From: Candidatus Altimarinota bacterium
Lineage (GTDB): Bacteria > Patescibacteriota > Gracilibacteria > BD1-5 > UBA6164
Assembly: GCA_027019405.1 (NCBI GenBank)
Contig: JALUWO010000386.1
Coordinates: forward strand, 1 to 64,000
Direction: 5' to 3'
Length of the DNA: 64,000 nucleotides
Shown here piece after piece: positions 20,339 through 32,405 of the stretch (positions within the stretch are counted from its first letter, which is position 1; every line of letters starts with the position of its first letter). Under the pieces are notes generated by a model that did not search any database, had not been told where the DNA came from, and worked only from the letters and a program-made list of their open reading frames with translations. The position numbers and the translations under genes are program-made.

Positions 20339-22432
20339 TTACAAATACAACTTTACATCAACTAAGTAATTTTTATCTTCAGTCACAAACATAGGATTTA
20401 TATCTATTTCTTTTATTTTTTCTACACTTTCAAAAAGTTTTACAAATTTTAAAATTATATCTGCTATTTTCTCAAAATCTATTGATTTTTCTCATCTATA
20501 TCAAACTAAAATTGGATATCATTTCAAAGTCTTAAACATTTCTATGATTTCTTTTTTTCATACTGGAGATAATCTTCTACTTACATCTTCATATACATTT
20601 ACATAAATTCATCACATTCAAACTATCAAAATATTTCCAAAAGTAGCATCTCTTTTTAATCAAATAAATAGTTCCCTAAGTCAGCTATTAGCTCAAATAT
20701 AAACAGAATACATTATTCATTCAATATTTGCATTTACTACATTTTTTTCAATATTTTTCATAATTGTATCATAAGCTTTTATAGCATCCTGCTTTGATTT
20801 TATATCAAAAACAACTCATCATACATCAGTTTTATGAGGAATATCTTCAGAAGAAATTCTAGCAATAAGAGTATTTTCTCAAATTTTATCAAAAATTTCT
20901 TCAGCATCTTTTTTATTTTTAACTAAATAATTTTTTACTAAAGGTAATTCTAACTCATCCATTATTTTTTCTACTCAAATAGAATCACACATTTTTCACT
21001 GAGTTTCTAAAATAGAATTTATTTTTTCTATTTTATCACTTTCTAATTTACAATCATTATCACATAAATTATCAAAATTTGTTTTAAATAATTTTTTGTA
21101 TCTAAGTAATTGACTATAAGCTAAAGCTGCTTTTTGAGGATAATCAAAATCCAAGATTTCTTTAGTTTTTAAAATTTCTTTTGATTTTTCTAAACTAGCT
21201 CCTCACATAAATGAAGCCATAATGAAGCTATCTGGATTTTGTTTTTTAAAATCCACTATAACTCTAGCAATTTCATCAGTATCAGTTACTGTTTGAGGAG
21301 TAAGCATAATCAAAATTGCTCTTTTTTTCTCTAAAGAATTTAAATTTTGTAATATTTGAAAATATCTAACACTTGTTGCATCTCAAATAATATCAATTGG
21401 ATTTTTAACTGAAGCAGCTTCAGGCAATCCTTGCATTAAAATCTTTTTTTCTTCCTCACTAAATTCTGCCAATTTTATTCATAAATTTTCTGAATGATCA
21501 GTAATCATTACTCAAGGTCATCCTGCATTTGTTATGATTGCAAGTTCCTCAGGAATATCTTTTAAATTTTTAACTTGAGAAAAAGTTTTTCACCATAAAA
21601 AGAAATCTTCAAGTTTCTGAGTATAAATAATTCAAGCTTGTTTAAAAGCAGTTCTAAAAATCACAGAACTTCAAGCTAAAGCTCAAGTATGAGATGAAGC
21701 AGCTTTGCTTCATCTATCACTCATTCATGATTTTACTAAAATAATTGGTTTAGTTTTTGTAATTCTTTTTGCAATATTATAAAATTCTCTACCAAATTCT
21801 ATACTTTCAAGATACATAACAATCACTTTTGTTTTTTCATCTTTTTCAAGTTCAAGTAAAAGTTCATTTTCTCAAATATCAGCTTTATTTCACATTGAAA
21901 TAATTTTGCTAAAACCTAAATCATACTCCAAAGCCCAATCAGTAAAAGCCACAGCCATAGCTCCACTTTGGGAAATCATTGCAATATTTCAACTCTTTAC
22001 ACTTTTACTTCAAAAACTTAAGTTTAAGTTCTTATAAGTATCAATATATCCTAAACAATTTGGTCAAAGAATTTGAATATTATATTTTTTTGCTATTTCT
22101 TTTATTTTCTCTTCCTCCTCTATATTTCAGATTTCTTTAAATCAAGCTGAAATAATAATAACTCTTTTTATTCAAAATAGAGCAATTTCTCTTAAACTAG
22201 AAATTACAAATTTAGCAGGAATAGCTAAAACAGCAATATCTACTACTTCTGGTAAATCTGAAACTTTTTTGTAAAACTTTATTCATTCAAAGCTTCATCA
22301 TTTTGGATTTACTCAATATTTTTCTCAAGTAAAATCTTTTAGATTTTTAAGTAAATCATTTCATATTTTTCACTCAGCTTCTGATGCTCAAATTATAGCA
22401 ACAGACTCTATATTAAAAAAGGAATTTTTCAT
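20339..22432 (-). CDS. Acetate-CoA ligase (ADP-forming), fused alpha and beta subunits
   Basis: 697 residues. N-terminal CoA-binding domain (IIGASEAEGKIGNDLLKNL; ILGPNCLGY), a succinyl-CoA-ligase-like part with ISQSGAMAVAF and SHTGALAGSS (phosphorylated-His loop region), then an ATP-grasp beta part from about residue 480 (GVEKIMDELELPLVKNY, GVVFDIKS). It makes ATP from acetyl-CoA plus ADP and phosphate, a substrate-level energy step known from archaea and fermenters. A monocistronic unit between two terminators. Confidence 0.92.
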
Positions 22433-22475
22433 TGTTTATTTTAATTATTTTTTATTTATATAATATTATCATTTT

Positions 22476-22510
22476 AAAAAAATATAGCAAAATAATTTGC
22501 TATATTTTTA
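22476..22510 (-). terminator. Terminator after tex
   Basis: AATATAGCAAA/TTTGCTATATT hairpin with T-run on the minus strand, overlapping the tex stop. Confidence 0.75.
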
Positions 22511-24670
22511 ATTAACCTCCTTCATACTCAATTGAATCTTCCCTGTTTTTTCATCTATTCAAGTAACTTTTACTTTTACAGTTTGCCCAACTTCAACTTC
22601 TTCTTTTGGGTCACTCACAAATTTATCTGCTATTTGAGAAACATGAACAAGTCAATCATTTTTAAGTCAGATATCTACAAAAGCACCAAAAGCAACTACA
22701 TTTCTAACCACTCACTCTACTATATCTCACTCAACAATTTTCACACTTCATTTTTTTATTGCTTTTTTATGAGTAGAATTCACTCTTTTTTCCTTTCAAA
22801 TATTCTCTAAACTTTCCAAAATAAAATTTATAGTATTTATTCATGCTTCTGGATAAATCTCCAAAATTTCTTTTTTGTTTTTTTCAAAAAATTGTTCTAC
22901 TTCTCTCCCATTGGGAGAGATTGAGTGAGGGATTAAATATTCAGCCAATTCATATTGGTCTGGATGAATATCTGTATTGTCAAATTTTTCAGGACTTTCT
23001 GGAACTCTCAAAAATCAAATTGCTTGTTCATAAATCTTATCTGATAATTGTTTTTTTAAATCTTCTCTAGATTTATATGGTCTATTTTTATAAATCTTTT
23101 TAGCAGATCTTTTATCAATACCTGAAATATGATTTAAAACATATATTGAAGCAGTATTCACATTTATTCAAACCTCATTAGCACAATCTTCAACTACATA
23201 TCATAATTTTTCTTCCAATTTTTTTTCTGGCATATCATGTTGATACATTCCAACTCAAATACTTCAAACTGGTACTTTTACAAGTTCTGAAAGTGGATCA
23301 ATAAATCTTCTACCTATTGAAACTGTCCCTCTATCTAAAGAATCTAAATCTGGAAATTCTTCTTGAGCAATCTTTGAAGCAGAATAAACTGAAGCTCAAC
23401 TTTCATTTACAATAAAAATTTCTGTTTCAGTAATATCATATAAAATTTCTAAAGTTTCATTTACTCAAGTACCATTTCAAATAACTATTACTCAAGGTTT
23501 TTCTTTTTCTATAATATTTTTCAATTTAGAAATAGCTTCAAGTTTTTTATGTAAATATATTTTATCAAATGAAATTGGATCACCAAATTCATTTAAAATA
23601 GCCATTTTACAACCTGCATTGAATCATGGATCAATAGCCAAAATTTTCTTTCAGTATTCTGGTTTTGTCATAAGTAATTGAGCCAAATTTTGTTTAAATG
23701 TTTCAATTGCATCATCTTCTCAAACTTCACTTAAAATACCTCTAAGTTCATTTTCAACTGATTTAAAAAGTGTATCATAACCTTCTTTAAAAGCTTCTTC
23801 TAATTCAGAAATAAAAGGTAATTTTACTCACAAAATTCTTGCATAATGCATTTTCAAACCTTCAAAGGTTTTATCTGTCTTTTCTATTTTTACATTTAAA
23901 ATTCAAATATTTTCTCATCTATTCAAAGCTAAAATTTGATATGGTTTTAACCAATCTATTCTATGATTAAAATCAGAATAAATATCAAATTTAGAGATTT
24001 GACCTTTATCTTTGTCATTAAGTTTTTCAAGAACTTTATCTCATTTTACTTTTGAAACAATAGAACCATATTTTTGTAAAGTTTCCAGTAAATCTGCTCT
24101 CAAATCAGAATTTGCTGCAATTTCAGCAGCTATAATATATTTAGATCATTCCAAAATTTCCTCCTCACTATATTTATCTAATAAATCATTTGGAATTTCA
24201 AATTCTCTATTTTTTTTAATTAAATCAGCAACAACTTGAAATCATTTTTCAATTGCTATCATTGCTTTTGTTTTTTTCTTACTCTTATATGGCCTATAAA
24301 TTTCTTCAACTTCTTTTAAAGTTTTTGCTTTCAAAATATTATCCATCAGTTCTGGAGTCATTTTTCCAAGTTTTTCAATTCAATTTACTGCTGTTTGCTT
24401 TGATTTATGAAGTTTTTCTGCTTTATTTTTTAAATCAACAATATTTCTAATATTATCTTCATCTAGATTTCAAGTTAAATCTTTTTTATATCTAGCAATA
24501 AAAGGAACAGTTGCTCACTCTACTATCAAATCCAAAACTACTTTTACTTGAAAATTTTTAAATCATAATTCCTTAGCTACAATTTCAATGTAATTTGGTT
24601 CTTCTAAAACTGTTCAAGAAAATTCAGCATCTTCTTGTTCCAATATCTCTTCATTTATATTTTTTGGCAT
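22508..24670 (-). CDS. tex: Tex-family RNA-binding transcription accessory protein
   Basis: 720 residues, normal length. Order: N-terminal HTH-like region ([13 protein letters not shown]), YqgF-like domain (ILAIDPGFNAGCK, VIVIGNGTG), HhH region ([19 protein letters not shown]), and a C-terminal S1 domain ([33 protein letters not shown]). It binds nucleic acid and affects transcription. A mini-repeat inserts [13 protein letters not shown] between the HhH/TTR part and the S1 domain, where a linker should tolerate it. Confidence 0.95.
22898..22935 (-). repeat. Palindromic mini-repeat, copy F (in frame)
   Basis: CTCTCCCATTGGGAGAG core then ATTGAGTGAGGGATTA, inside tex, read [12 protein letters not shown]. 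Same frame and orientation as copies A, B and G. Confidence 0.85.
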
Positions 24671-24732
24671 TATTATTTCTTATTAAAGTATATTAATATT
24701 TATTATAATATTTATTTAATTTTTTTTGCAAT

Positions 24733-24763
24733 AAAAAAGCCAAGATTATAAATAACCTTGGCA
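24733..24763 (-). terminator. Strong terminator after the 59-residue gene
   Basis: GCCAAGGTTAT...ATAATCTTGGC hairpin followed by TTTTTTAT on the minus strand, a textbook intrinsic terminator. It supports the small upstream gene as a real transcription unit. Confidence 0.85.
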
Positions 24764-24781
24764 ACCAATATATTAAAAAAA

Positions 24782-24961
24782 CTATCTTTTCTTTTCTGGA
24801 AAACTTTTCCTATAAAAAGAAATCTTTCTTGATTTTTTATCAAGATTTATATTTTTTTTAATATTTTTTCCCCTTTTTTTTCTTTTTCCATACATAAACT
24901 CTGGAATTTTTACATAATTACTATTAAAAATAGTAATCAATGAACAATACCCTCTTAACAT
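24782..24961 (-). CDS. Small very basic protein, 59 residues, unknown
   Basis: ATG preceded by a strong AAAGGAG at 6-bp spacing, rare in this genome, with a good promoter upstream (24998-25025) and a strong terminator downstream. The N-terminus is mixed (LRGYCSLITIF), and the C-terminal 36 residues are dominated by Lys/Arg (GKRKKRGKNIKKN, KKSRKISFYRK). No TGA codon; its three glycines are GGN. It could bind nucleic acid. No family recognised. Confidence 0.6.
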   Translation of the reverse strand: MLRGYCSLITIFNSNYVKIPEFMYGKRKKRGKNIKKNINLDKKSRKISFYRKSFPEKKR

Positions 24962-24997
24962 TACAACTCCTTTTTTTCAATAATTTTAGTAGCATAC

Positions 24998-25025
24998 TAT
25001 ATACAGTTTTTTCTATAAAAGTCAA
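24998..25025 (-). promoter_or_regulatory. Promoter of the 59-residue gene
   Basis: TTGACT (25025-25020) and TATATA (25003-24998) with a 16-bp spacer on the minus strand, about 37 bp upstream of the ATG. Confidence 0.65.
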
Positions 25026-25081
25026 TTTATTTGAGACAATAATCTCAATTTATAAAATTATTATTAAATATTGATAATATA

Positions 25082-26146
25082 TTATCAATTACTATCCAAA
25101 TCAGCATCTTCTTTAAAGTAATTTATATATTCACTTTCCAATACTAATCATTGATCTTTTAAATTATCTGCAAATTTTCTCATTGTGATCATTCAATATT
25201 TCATTCAAGTTTCAATATTTCACTGAATTTGATTCATTCTTCATTCCCTTATCAAATTTTTTATTCATGTATTTACAAACATTAACTCATAAATACCAAT
25301 TCTTCATCATCCAATTTTTGGAATCAATCTTTGAGATAAAACTCATTTTAAAGTATCTGCAAGTTTTTCTCTTATTGCATTTTGAGAATTTAAAGGGAAA
25401 AAACTTAATATTCTTGAAACTGTTTGTACTGCACTAGATGTATGCAAAGTAGAAATAACTAAATGTCATGTTTCAGCTAACTCCATTGCTGCTTTTACTG
25501 TTTCAGCATCTCTTAACTCTCAGACCATAACAATATCTGGATCTTCTCTCATAGCTGCTCTTAAAGCTGTTGAAAATGAATTTGTATCTCTTCATACTTC
25601 TCTTTGAGAAAATACTGATTTTTTATCTTTAAATACAAATTCTACAGGATCTTCAATAGTTAAAATATGTTCTCATCTCTCTTCATTTATTCTCTCTAAA
25701 ATAGCAACCATAGATGTTGATTTACCAGAACCTGTTGGTCAAGTAATTAATATTAATCATTGTTTTAATTTTGTAAAAACATTTACAGCTTGAGGCAATC
25801 AAAGTTGTTCTATCCTCATAGCTGTATTTGCAATTCTTCTTAATACAAATGAAATCTTTCAAAGTTTATAAAAAGCATTACATCTAAAACTTGTTCAATC
25901 TTTATAAATATAAGCAAAATCTAAATCATGTTCTTCTAAAAATTTTTTTACATTTACCTTATCTTCATTTAATAATTCTAATAAAATCTGTTTTGATTTT
26001 ACTCAATCTATAATTCAAGCTTGTGTCATCACTTTTAGTTTTCAATCAATTCTAAAAGTTAAAGCTTTTCATTCTGTTATATGAATATCAGATGCTCATG
26101 TCTTTATAGCATATTCCAAAATAGTTCACACTGTAACATTTGCCAT
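25082..26146 (-). CDS. pilT: Type IV pilus retraction ATPase PilT
   Basis: 354 residues, PilT-sized. N-terminal GASDIHITEG, then Walker [11 protein letters not shown], Asp box HILTIEDPVEFV, Walker B region DPDIVMVGELRD, and His box HLVISTLHTSSA. C-terminal IPKI...RIGIYELM is usual for PilT. It depolymerises pili by removing subunits at the inner membrane. It sits away from the main pilus cluster, alone between terminators. Several P-loop glycines are TGA. Confidence 0.95.
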
Positions 26147-26203
26147 TATTTTTATATTAAAATATAATCTATTATAATTCTAACATAAAAATATATTTAT
26201 TAC

Positions 26204-26236
26204 AAAAAAGTCTAGAATAAAATCTAGACTTTTTTA
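26204..26236 (-). terminator. Terminator after htpG
   Basis: AAAAGTCTAGA/TCTAGACTTTT hairpin with T-run, overlapping the htpG stop. Confidence 0.75.
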
Positions 26237-28177
26237 TTTTAAATAATTTCAAGCAAATTTATTAATTAAATCTACAAATTCTCTTGGATTTTCAAGTTCT
26301 CATCATTCAAGAAGAATTGCTTGATAATAAGCATATTTAACAGCATCTTTTAATTTTTCTGACTTCATATCCTTATCAAATTCTTCTTTCATTAAATTCA
26401 CTAATTGATTATTTGGATTTAATTCTAAAATTCTTTTTTGAGTAGGAACATCTTGTCACATTGCTTTCATCATTTTTTCCATTTGTGGATCTATACCATT
26501 TTTAGGAGTTTTCAATGCTCAAAGAGAAGAACCTAGTTTATCATTAAAAGTTACATCTTCAATTTTATCTTCTCAAATAATATTTTTAGTCAAATCAAAT
26601 AAACTTTTAAATTCTTTATTTTTTTCTTCTATTTTTTTCTTTTCTTCTTCAGATTTTTCAGATAATTCAATATCTTCACTTGTTATTGAAACAAGTTTTG
26701 CATCTTTATATTCAGTAAATCATTGAACTAAAAATGAATCTATTGCATCTGTTAAAATTAAAACATCTACATTATTAGAAATAAATTGTTCCATATAAGG
26801 ACTAGCTTTTGCCTCAGATATAGATTTAGCAATTATATAATAAATTGTTTTTTCTTCTATTTCTTCTTTCTTTCAATCTTTTTCTACTTCTTTTTTTACT
26901 GATTTTGCTTTTTGTAAATATTCATCTAAAGTGATTAATTTGTTTTCAAGAGTTGAATTAAACAAAGAAACTCAAGCAATATCTTCTTTTAAATCATAAT
27001 CATAATGAATTCATTCTTTTAAAATTTTTCAATAATTATCCCAAAATTTTAAATAATCATCTTTTTTATTTTTAAGAGTCTTTCATAATTCAGAAATCAC
27101 TTTTTTTGTTAATGCTTTTTTTATTTTATCAAGAGCTGAGTTTGATTGAAGCATTTCTCTACTTATATTTAATGGTAAGTCAGAAGTTTCAACAACTCAT
27201 GAAATAAATCTAAGCCAAATAGGTAAAATTTCTTTTGCATGTTCCAATATCAAAACATTTTGAACAAAAAGTTTTGGTCCATATTCAATATTTGGATTAG
27301 TTAAATCTTGATACATATTAACTTCTTTTGGAGAAAAAAGTATAGATTTATATGAAACTAATCATTCTACATTTGTATGTAACCAAAATAATGGTTCATT
27401 CCAATCATTTGATACAGTTTTATAAAATTCAATATAGTCCTCTTTTTTAATTTCTGATTTAGATTTTTTCCAAATTGGTTTTGTATCATTTACTTGTTCA
27501 AAATCCATTACTTTTGGTTCTTTTTTCTTTTCCTCATCTGTTCTAGAATCATAAGCTCTCATCATAATTGGAACTCCTACATAGTTTGAATATTTTTTAA
27601 TTAATTCTCTTAATTTCCAATCTTCTAAAAACTCTTTTTCTTCTTTTTTTACATATAAAGTAATAGTTGTTCATCTATCTTTTTTATCTGATTCTAATAT
27701 TTCATATCAACTTTTTCAATCAGAAATCCATTTAACAGCTTTTTTTCTATTTGCTTTTGTCTCAACTTCAACTTTATCTGCAATCATGAAAGCAGAATAA
27801 AAACCTACTCAAAATTGTCCAATTAAGTTATTTTCAGTTTCATCTTTTGCTTTTTTCAGCTTTTCAATAAATTCTTTTGTCCCAGATTTAGCAATAGTTC
27901 AAAGATTTTTAACCACTTCTTTTTCATCCATTCATATACCATTATCTGAAATAGTAATTGTTCATTTTTTAGGATTAGTTTCAATCTTTATTTCAAATTT
28001 TTCACCTTCTTTTAAATAACTAGAATCTGTTAAACTTTTTATTCTAGCTTTATCTATTGCATCAGCTGCATTTGATATTAATTCTCTTAAAAAAATTTCT
28101 TTATTTGAATAAATACTATGAGTTAAAAGTTCTAATACTCTTCAAGTTTCAGCTTCAAAATTATATTTATTTGTCAT
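26234..28177 (-). CDS. htpG: Molecular chaperone HtpG (Hsp90)
   Basis: 647 residues. ATP-binding N-domain motifs: [47 protein letters not shown]. Middle domain: [11 protein letters not shown]. Complete through the C-terminal dimer region. An ATP-dependent chaperone for late folding and stress. A CIRCE-like operator lies 28 bp before its start, so HrcA control is likely. No partner chaperone gene nearby. Confidence 0.97.
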
Positions 28178-28204
28178 ATTTTTTATTTGTTAATAAATAA
28201 AATA

Positions 28205-28231
28205 CTAGCACTTAGATATTTTATGTGCTAG
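28205..28231. promoter_or_regulatory. CIRCE-like element (HrcA operator) upstream of htpG
   Basis: CTAGCACTT-N9-ATGTGCTAG, compared with consensus TTAGCACTC-N9-GAGTGCTAA. Arm length (9) and spacer (9) match exactly. It lies between divergent htpG and rsmI, where no transcript ends, so a terminator is unlikely. Confidence 0.65.
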
Positions 28232-28329
28232 TATTTTATAATTTTTTTTATTTTAGTCAATATTTTTATTAGCTTTTTTCATATTTTTTATTAAAATATT
28301 TCTAAATTTTTAATATATAATTTTAAAAA

Positions 28330-29004
28330 ATGCTTTATATAGTAGCAACTCCAATTTGAAATCTATGAGATATAACTTATAGAGCAATAGAAACTCTAAA
28401 AAATGTTGACTGAATTGCCTGTGAAGATACTAGAACAAGTTCTACTTTACTTAATCATTATGATATTAAAAAACCTTTGATAAGCTTCCATTCTCATTCA
28501 TGAAAAACAAAAACTGATAAAATAATAGAACAACTAAAACAATGAAAAAATATAGCTTTAATATCAGATGCATGAACTCCTTGAATAAGTGACCCAGGAT
28601 ATATTCTAATAAAAGAAGCTTTAGAAAATGATATAGAAATTATTCCTATTCCTTGAGTAACAGCTTTTACAACAGCTTTAATGTGATCAGGGATGCCTAT
28701 GAATCATTTTCTATATCTTTGATTTTTACCTATAAAAAAATGAAGGCAAACTTTATTTAAAAAACTAGTAGAAAGAAAATCTGAAAAAAATGCAGAAACA
28801 ATAGTTATTTATGAATCTGTCCATAGAATTATAAAAACACTTAAAGAAATGCAAGAATATTTCTGAGAAGAACATTATATTGTAATTGCTAGAGAATTAA
28901 CTAAAAAATATGAACAATTTATAAGATGAAATCTAAATGAAATAATAAAATATTTTGAAGAAAATCCCTCAAAAATCAAATGAGAATTTGTAATAATGTT
29001 TTAA
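28330..29004 (+). CDS. rsmI: 16S rRNA 2'-O-methyltransferase (C1402)
   Basis: 224 residues. Start [23 protein letters not shown], then CEDTRTSSTLLNHY, ISDAGTPGISDPGY and IPIPGVTAFTTAL are the defining tetrapyrrole-methylase/RsmI motifs, with TGA at most glycines. It methylates the ribose of C1402 near the P site. Ends VIMF without the C-terminal extra domain of E. coli RsmI. Confidence 0.96.
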
Positions 29005-29020
29005 AAATATATTAAATATA

Positions 29021-29053
29021 AAAAGTAAGATAATTCAAGTCTTACTTTTTTAT
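29021..29053 (+). terminator. Terminator after rsmI
   Basis: AAAAGTAAGA.../TCTTACTTTTTT hairpin with T-run. Confidence 0.75.
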
Positions 29054-29108
29054 TTATTATAAAATTAATGATATAATAAAATAAATATATTAAAACAAAA
29101 ATAAAAAT

Positions 29109-29318
29109 ATGACAACAAAACAAATTATATTACATAAAATAAATGATTACCACCCATTAACAATCATCAATAATATATTAAAAAAACTTTTTCTTCCAAA
29201 AACTCTAAATCATTATAAAAAAATATGAAAACCTTATTGAGTTATAATAAATGATAACTTATTAAAATTCCATAATTGAGATATAAGAAAACAACTAAAA
29301 AAGCAATTACTAAAGTAA
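29109..29318 (+). CDS. Small hypothetical protein, 69 residues
   Basis: Between two terminators and read in frame with three TGA glycines (KIGKPYGV, HNGDIRKQ), which supports coding. Basic and Leu/Ile/Lys-rich, with no signal or membrane segment and no family recognised. Its stop lies inside a bidirectional hairpin shared with the convergent CorC-like gene. Confidence 0.55.
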
Positions 29319-29327
29319 TTGCTTTTA
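29297..29327. terminator. Bidirectional terminator, 69-residue gene / CorC-like gene
   Basis: AAAAGCAATTACT/AGTAATTGCTTTT hairpin; the stops of both convergent genes lie inside it, 6 bp apart. Confidence 0.75.
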
Positions 29328-30635
29328 TTTTTCAATAATTCTTATATCAACCTTACCTATTTTTGCATTATCAATAGAAAGAACTTTTAAACTTAAAATT
29401 TCTTTTTTATCTTCTTGATTATCTTTTTTTATATCAAAAGTAATTATTTCTCAAGTATTTGGAAATCTTTCAAGTTTATGAGTAATAACATAACTTAAAT
29501 TTTCTCAATCAAATTCTTTTTGATCTAAACCTATATCCTCAAGTTCTAAATCAAACTTTTCCAATACATCTTCTATCAAAACATCTGACTCTACTCTAAT
29601 ACTATTCTTTCAAATTTTTATAAACTCTTCAGCTTCTTTATCTGTTTCATCTCTTATTTCTCAAAATACTTCTTCAATGATATCTTCCATAGTAATTAAA
29701 CCAGAAACTCAACCATATTCATCAATTATAATAGCCATTATTTTATGAGCTTTTTGAAAAGTTTCCATTAATTTTGCAATAGACTGATTTAAAGGAACTT
29801 TTAATACTTCTTTTAATTGTGTTTCAGATATTTTTTTATCTAAATTTCAATTATAAAATTCTTTTATTAAATCTCTAGAAGTAAGAAAATAATCTATTTT
29901 ATCTATTGTTTCATGATATACAGGAATTCTAGAATGAGTATGAGATAAGAAAAAATCCATTGCTTCTTTTACTGTAATTTCATCAGAAATAGCTTCTATT
30001 TTTACCCTAGGAGTCATTATTTCCTCTACTGTAGTTTCATCAAATTCTAAAATTGATTTTATTTTTTCATGTTCATGCTCTTCTAATCCTCAAGAATTTT
30101 TTCACATATCTATAAAACTCTCAATCTCCTCTTCAGTTATTTGCTCTACTTTTTGTTTTCCTGAAAATAGCTTTATTAAAATCTCCATAAAACTAATAAC
30201 TGGATATAAAATAAGCATTAAAAATTTATAAATAGGAGCAACAGACAAAGAAATTACTGCAGCATTTTTAGTAGCTATTGATTTTGGAATTATTTCTCAA
30301 AATAAAAGTAATAAAAAAGTAACAACTCAAGTTGAAATTCAAATAGCAGTTGATTCATTTAATCATAATCATCAACTTCTTGCTATTGTTATAGATAATG
30401 AAGTAGCTAGTGCCGCAGTAAAAGTATTTACCAAATTATTTCAAATAAGAATAGTTATTAATAATCTATCATTATTTTCTTTGATTTTTTTAAGAGATTT
30501 ACTTCAAAATTTATTTTGTTTTATAAGTGTATCAATTTTATGTACAGGTAAACTCATTAAAGCTAGTTCTGTACCTGAAAAAAAAGCAGAAAGTAAAAAT
30601 AAAACTAAAAATAATAGTATGAGTAAGGGGTCCAT
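29325..30635 (-). CDS. CNNM/CBS-domain membrane protein (CorC/HlyC family)
   Basis: 436 residues. N-terminal DUF21/CNNM membrane domain (SAFFSGTELALMSL; LLFGEIIPKSIA), then a CBS pair ([55 protein letters not shown]) and a C-terminal CorC_HlyC domain. The family is linked to Mg2+ export or toxin resistance; the haemolysin name is historical. Single gene between two terminators. Confidence 0.92.
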
Positions 30636-30666
30636 TTTATTAAAATAAAATTATAAATTATAGTTA

Positions 30667-30702
30667 AATAAAAGCTGAACATTGATATTCAGCTTTTATT
30701 TT
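30667..30702 (-). terminator. Terminator after the discoidin-like prepilin gene
   Basis: AATAAAAGCTGAA/TTCAGCTTTTATT hairpin with T-run on the minus strand. Confidence 0.75.
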
Positions 30703-30740
30703 ATATTCAGATTATAAGTATTTTTACAAAAATACAAATT

Positions 30741-32399
30741 TTATTTAGGTCAAACTATTTTAAAATTTTCTCAAATAAAGTTTTTCTCTCATCCCATAAG
30801 CATATGATTTGCCATAACTTCAATTGTTCAAGTTAAAGAATCATTTACAGGATTTATATATATTCAAGTTCAAGTATCAGTCTCAGCTTTCAATATATAA
30901 CTTATATCTCAAATTTTATTCTCATTTGTAACAAAAATTGCATAATCTTTATCCTTAAAATCAAAAGGAAATTCATTTCAAGTTTTATAATAAGATAAAG
31001 ATAAATTTCAACTAGATGATTTTTCTATATATCATACAAAATTTGATATTCAAGTTCATTCCCAAGATTTTACTGCTAATAAGGTATTTTTCTGTTTATA
31101 AGCATTTTTATCAAATTCAATTATCTTTAAATCAAAAATTGAAGTTCAGCTATTATCTGTATTATAAGTATCAAGATATACATATCAAGTTCAAACATCT
31201 CAAATTTTTTTACTATATCATAAAGAATTATATGGATTATTATTTATAAAATCATCTGTTTTATAATTATTCCAAAATATATTATAATACTTAGCTCATA
31301 CTGGTACATTTCACCAAAAAGTTTTTCTAGGCAATACATCATCATCTTCATAACCAAAAGGATAATTTATAGTTCATGTTGAACTTCATTTATAATCATC
31401 ACTATTCATATCATCATCAATACCATCTCATCAACCTGTTCACTGTGTATCAAAACTAATTAATGTATTATCTGAATCATTAAATTTTCTCTCTCATATC
31501 CAAAGAGGCCCTCATCATCAACCTGAAATATTATATTTATACATGTATAAGTCTAATAAATTAAGCCGTCTACCATAATATCAATTTTCTATCCTAATTT
31601 TTTTAGTTTTTTTAGTTTTTCAATTTGGATAATCTAATGTTACACTTGTTTTATTTCTATATCAAGAGATATATCAATTAGCTATTTCATTTCAAGAATC
31701 ATCATAAAAATACACATAAACTTTATTAGTATATTTATAATAAGTTCTTTTTTTCTTCTTTAAAATAATTCTTCAAATATTTTGTGAAGTTGAAAAGATA
31801 AAATCTACATAAGTTATATCTGACCGAGTTCTAGTTGTTCTATATCTAGTAGATAAATCATTATCTGCTGCATATTCTTTACTTCAAAAAGTATTATTCC
31901 ATCATCATACTGTTGTACTAGGTCAAATATTATTTGTAGTATCTAAAGTATAAGTTGTACTTCCAGTACTTGTATCATATTTTAATTTAACTAAATCTCC
32001 TAAATAATAAGCTGAATCATAATCATTCCTATCTATATTAAAAAATATTTTAAAATCATCTCATCTATATGTTCATTTACAATATATAGTTCAATGTTCA
32101 TAAGCCATTTGAGTATTTATTCAAGTAACTTTGTAATTTGAACCACTCATAGTTACATTAGTAGGACAAGATATGATATCAGTAAATCAACCTCAATTAC
32201 TATTAAATTTTTTTACTGATTGTAATGCAATATGTCATTTATCATAAATATTTCTATATACTTCCTCTGCATTTGTTCAAATATTTAAATTATTTGAAAT
32301 AGTTATAGAATTATTAAAAACTACAACTCACATTATAAGAGCTATATTTACAAGTATTAAAACATATAACAATGTGTTTGCCTTTAAATTTTTCAACAT
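30741..32399 (-). CDS. Large prepilin-like surface protein with discoidin-like domain
   Basis: 552 residues. N-terminal membrane helix (about 10-30, LLYVLILVNIALIMGVVVF) as in minor pilins, though without a clear G/AFTLxE processing site. Residues about 165-270 look like an F5/8 type C (discoidin) domain: AADNDLSTRYRT, YVDFIFS, RIILKKK, VYVYFYDDSGNEI, KKIRIEN. Such domains bind carbohydrates or surfaces. The rest is Trp/Tyr/Asn-rich and beta-like. Paired with a pilin-like gene (32406-33032). Probably a pilus-associated adhesin. Confidence 0.7.
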
Positions 32400-32405
32400 A
32401 TTAAA

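Noticed and set aside
28199..28238. The inverted repeat before htpG as a terminator
   Set aside because: No gene ends here; genes on both sides diverge. The 9-9-9 geometry fits an operator better.
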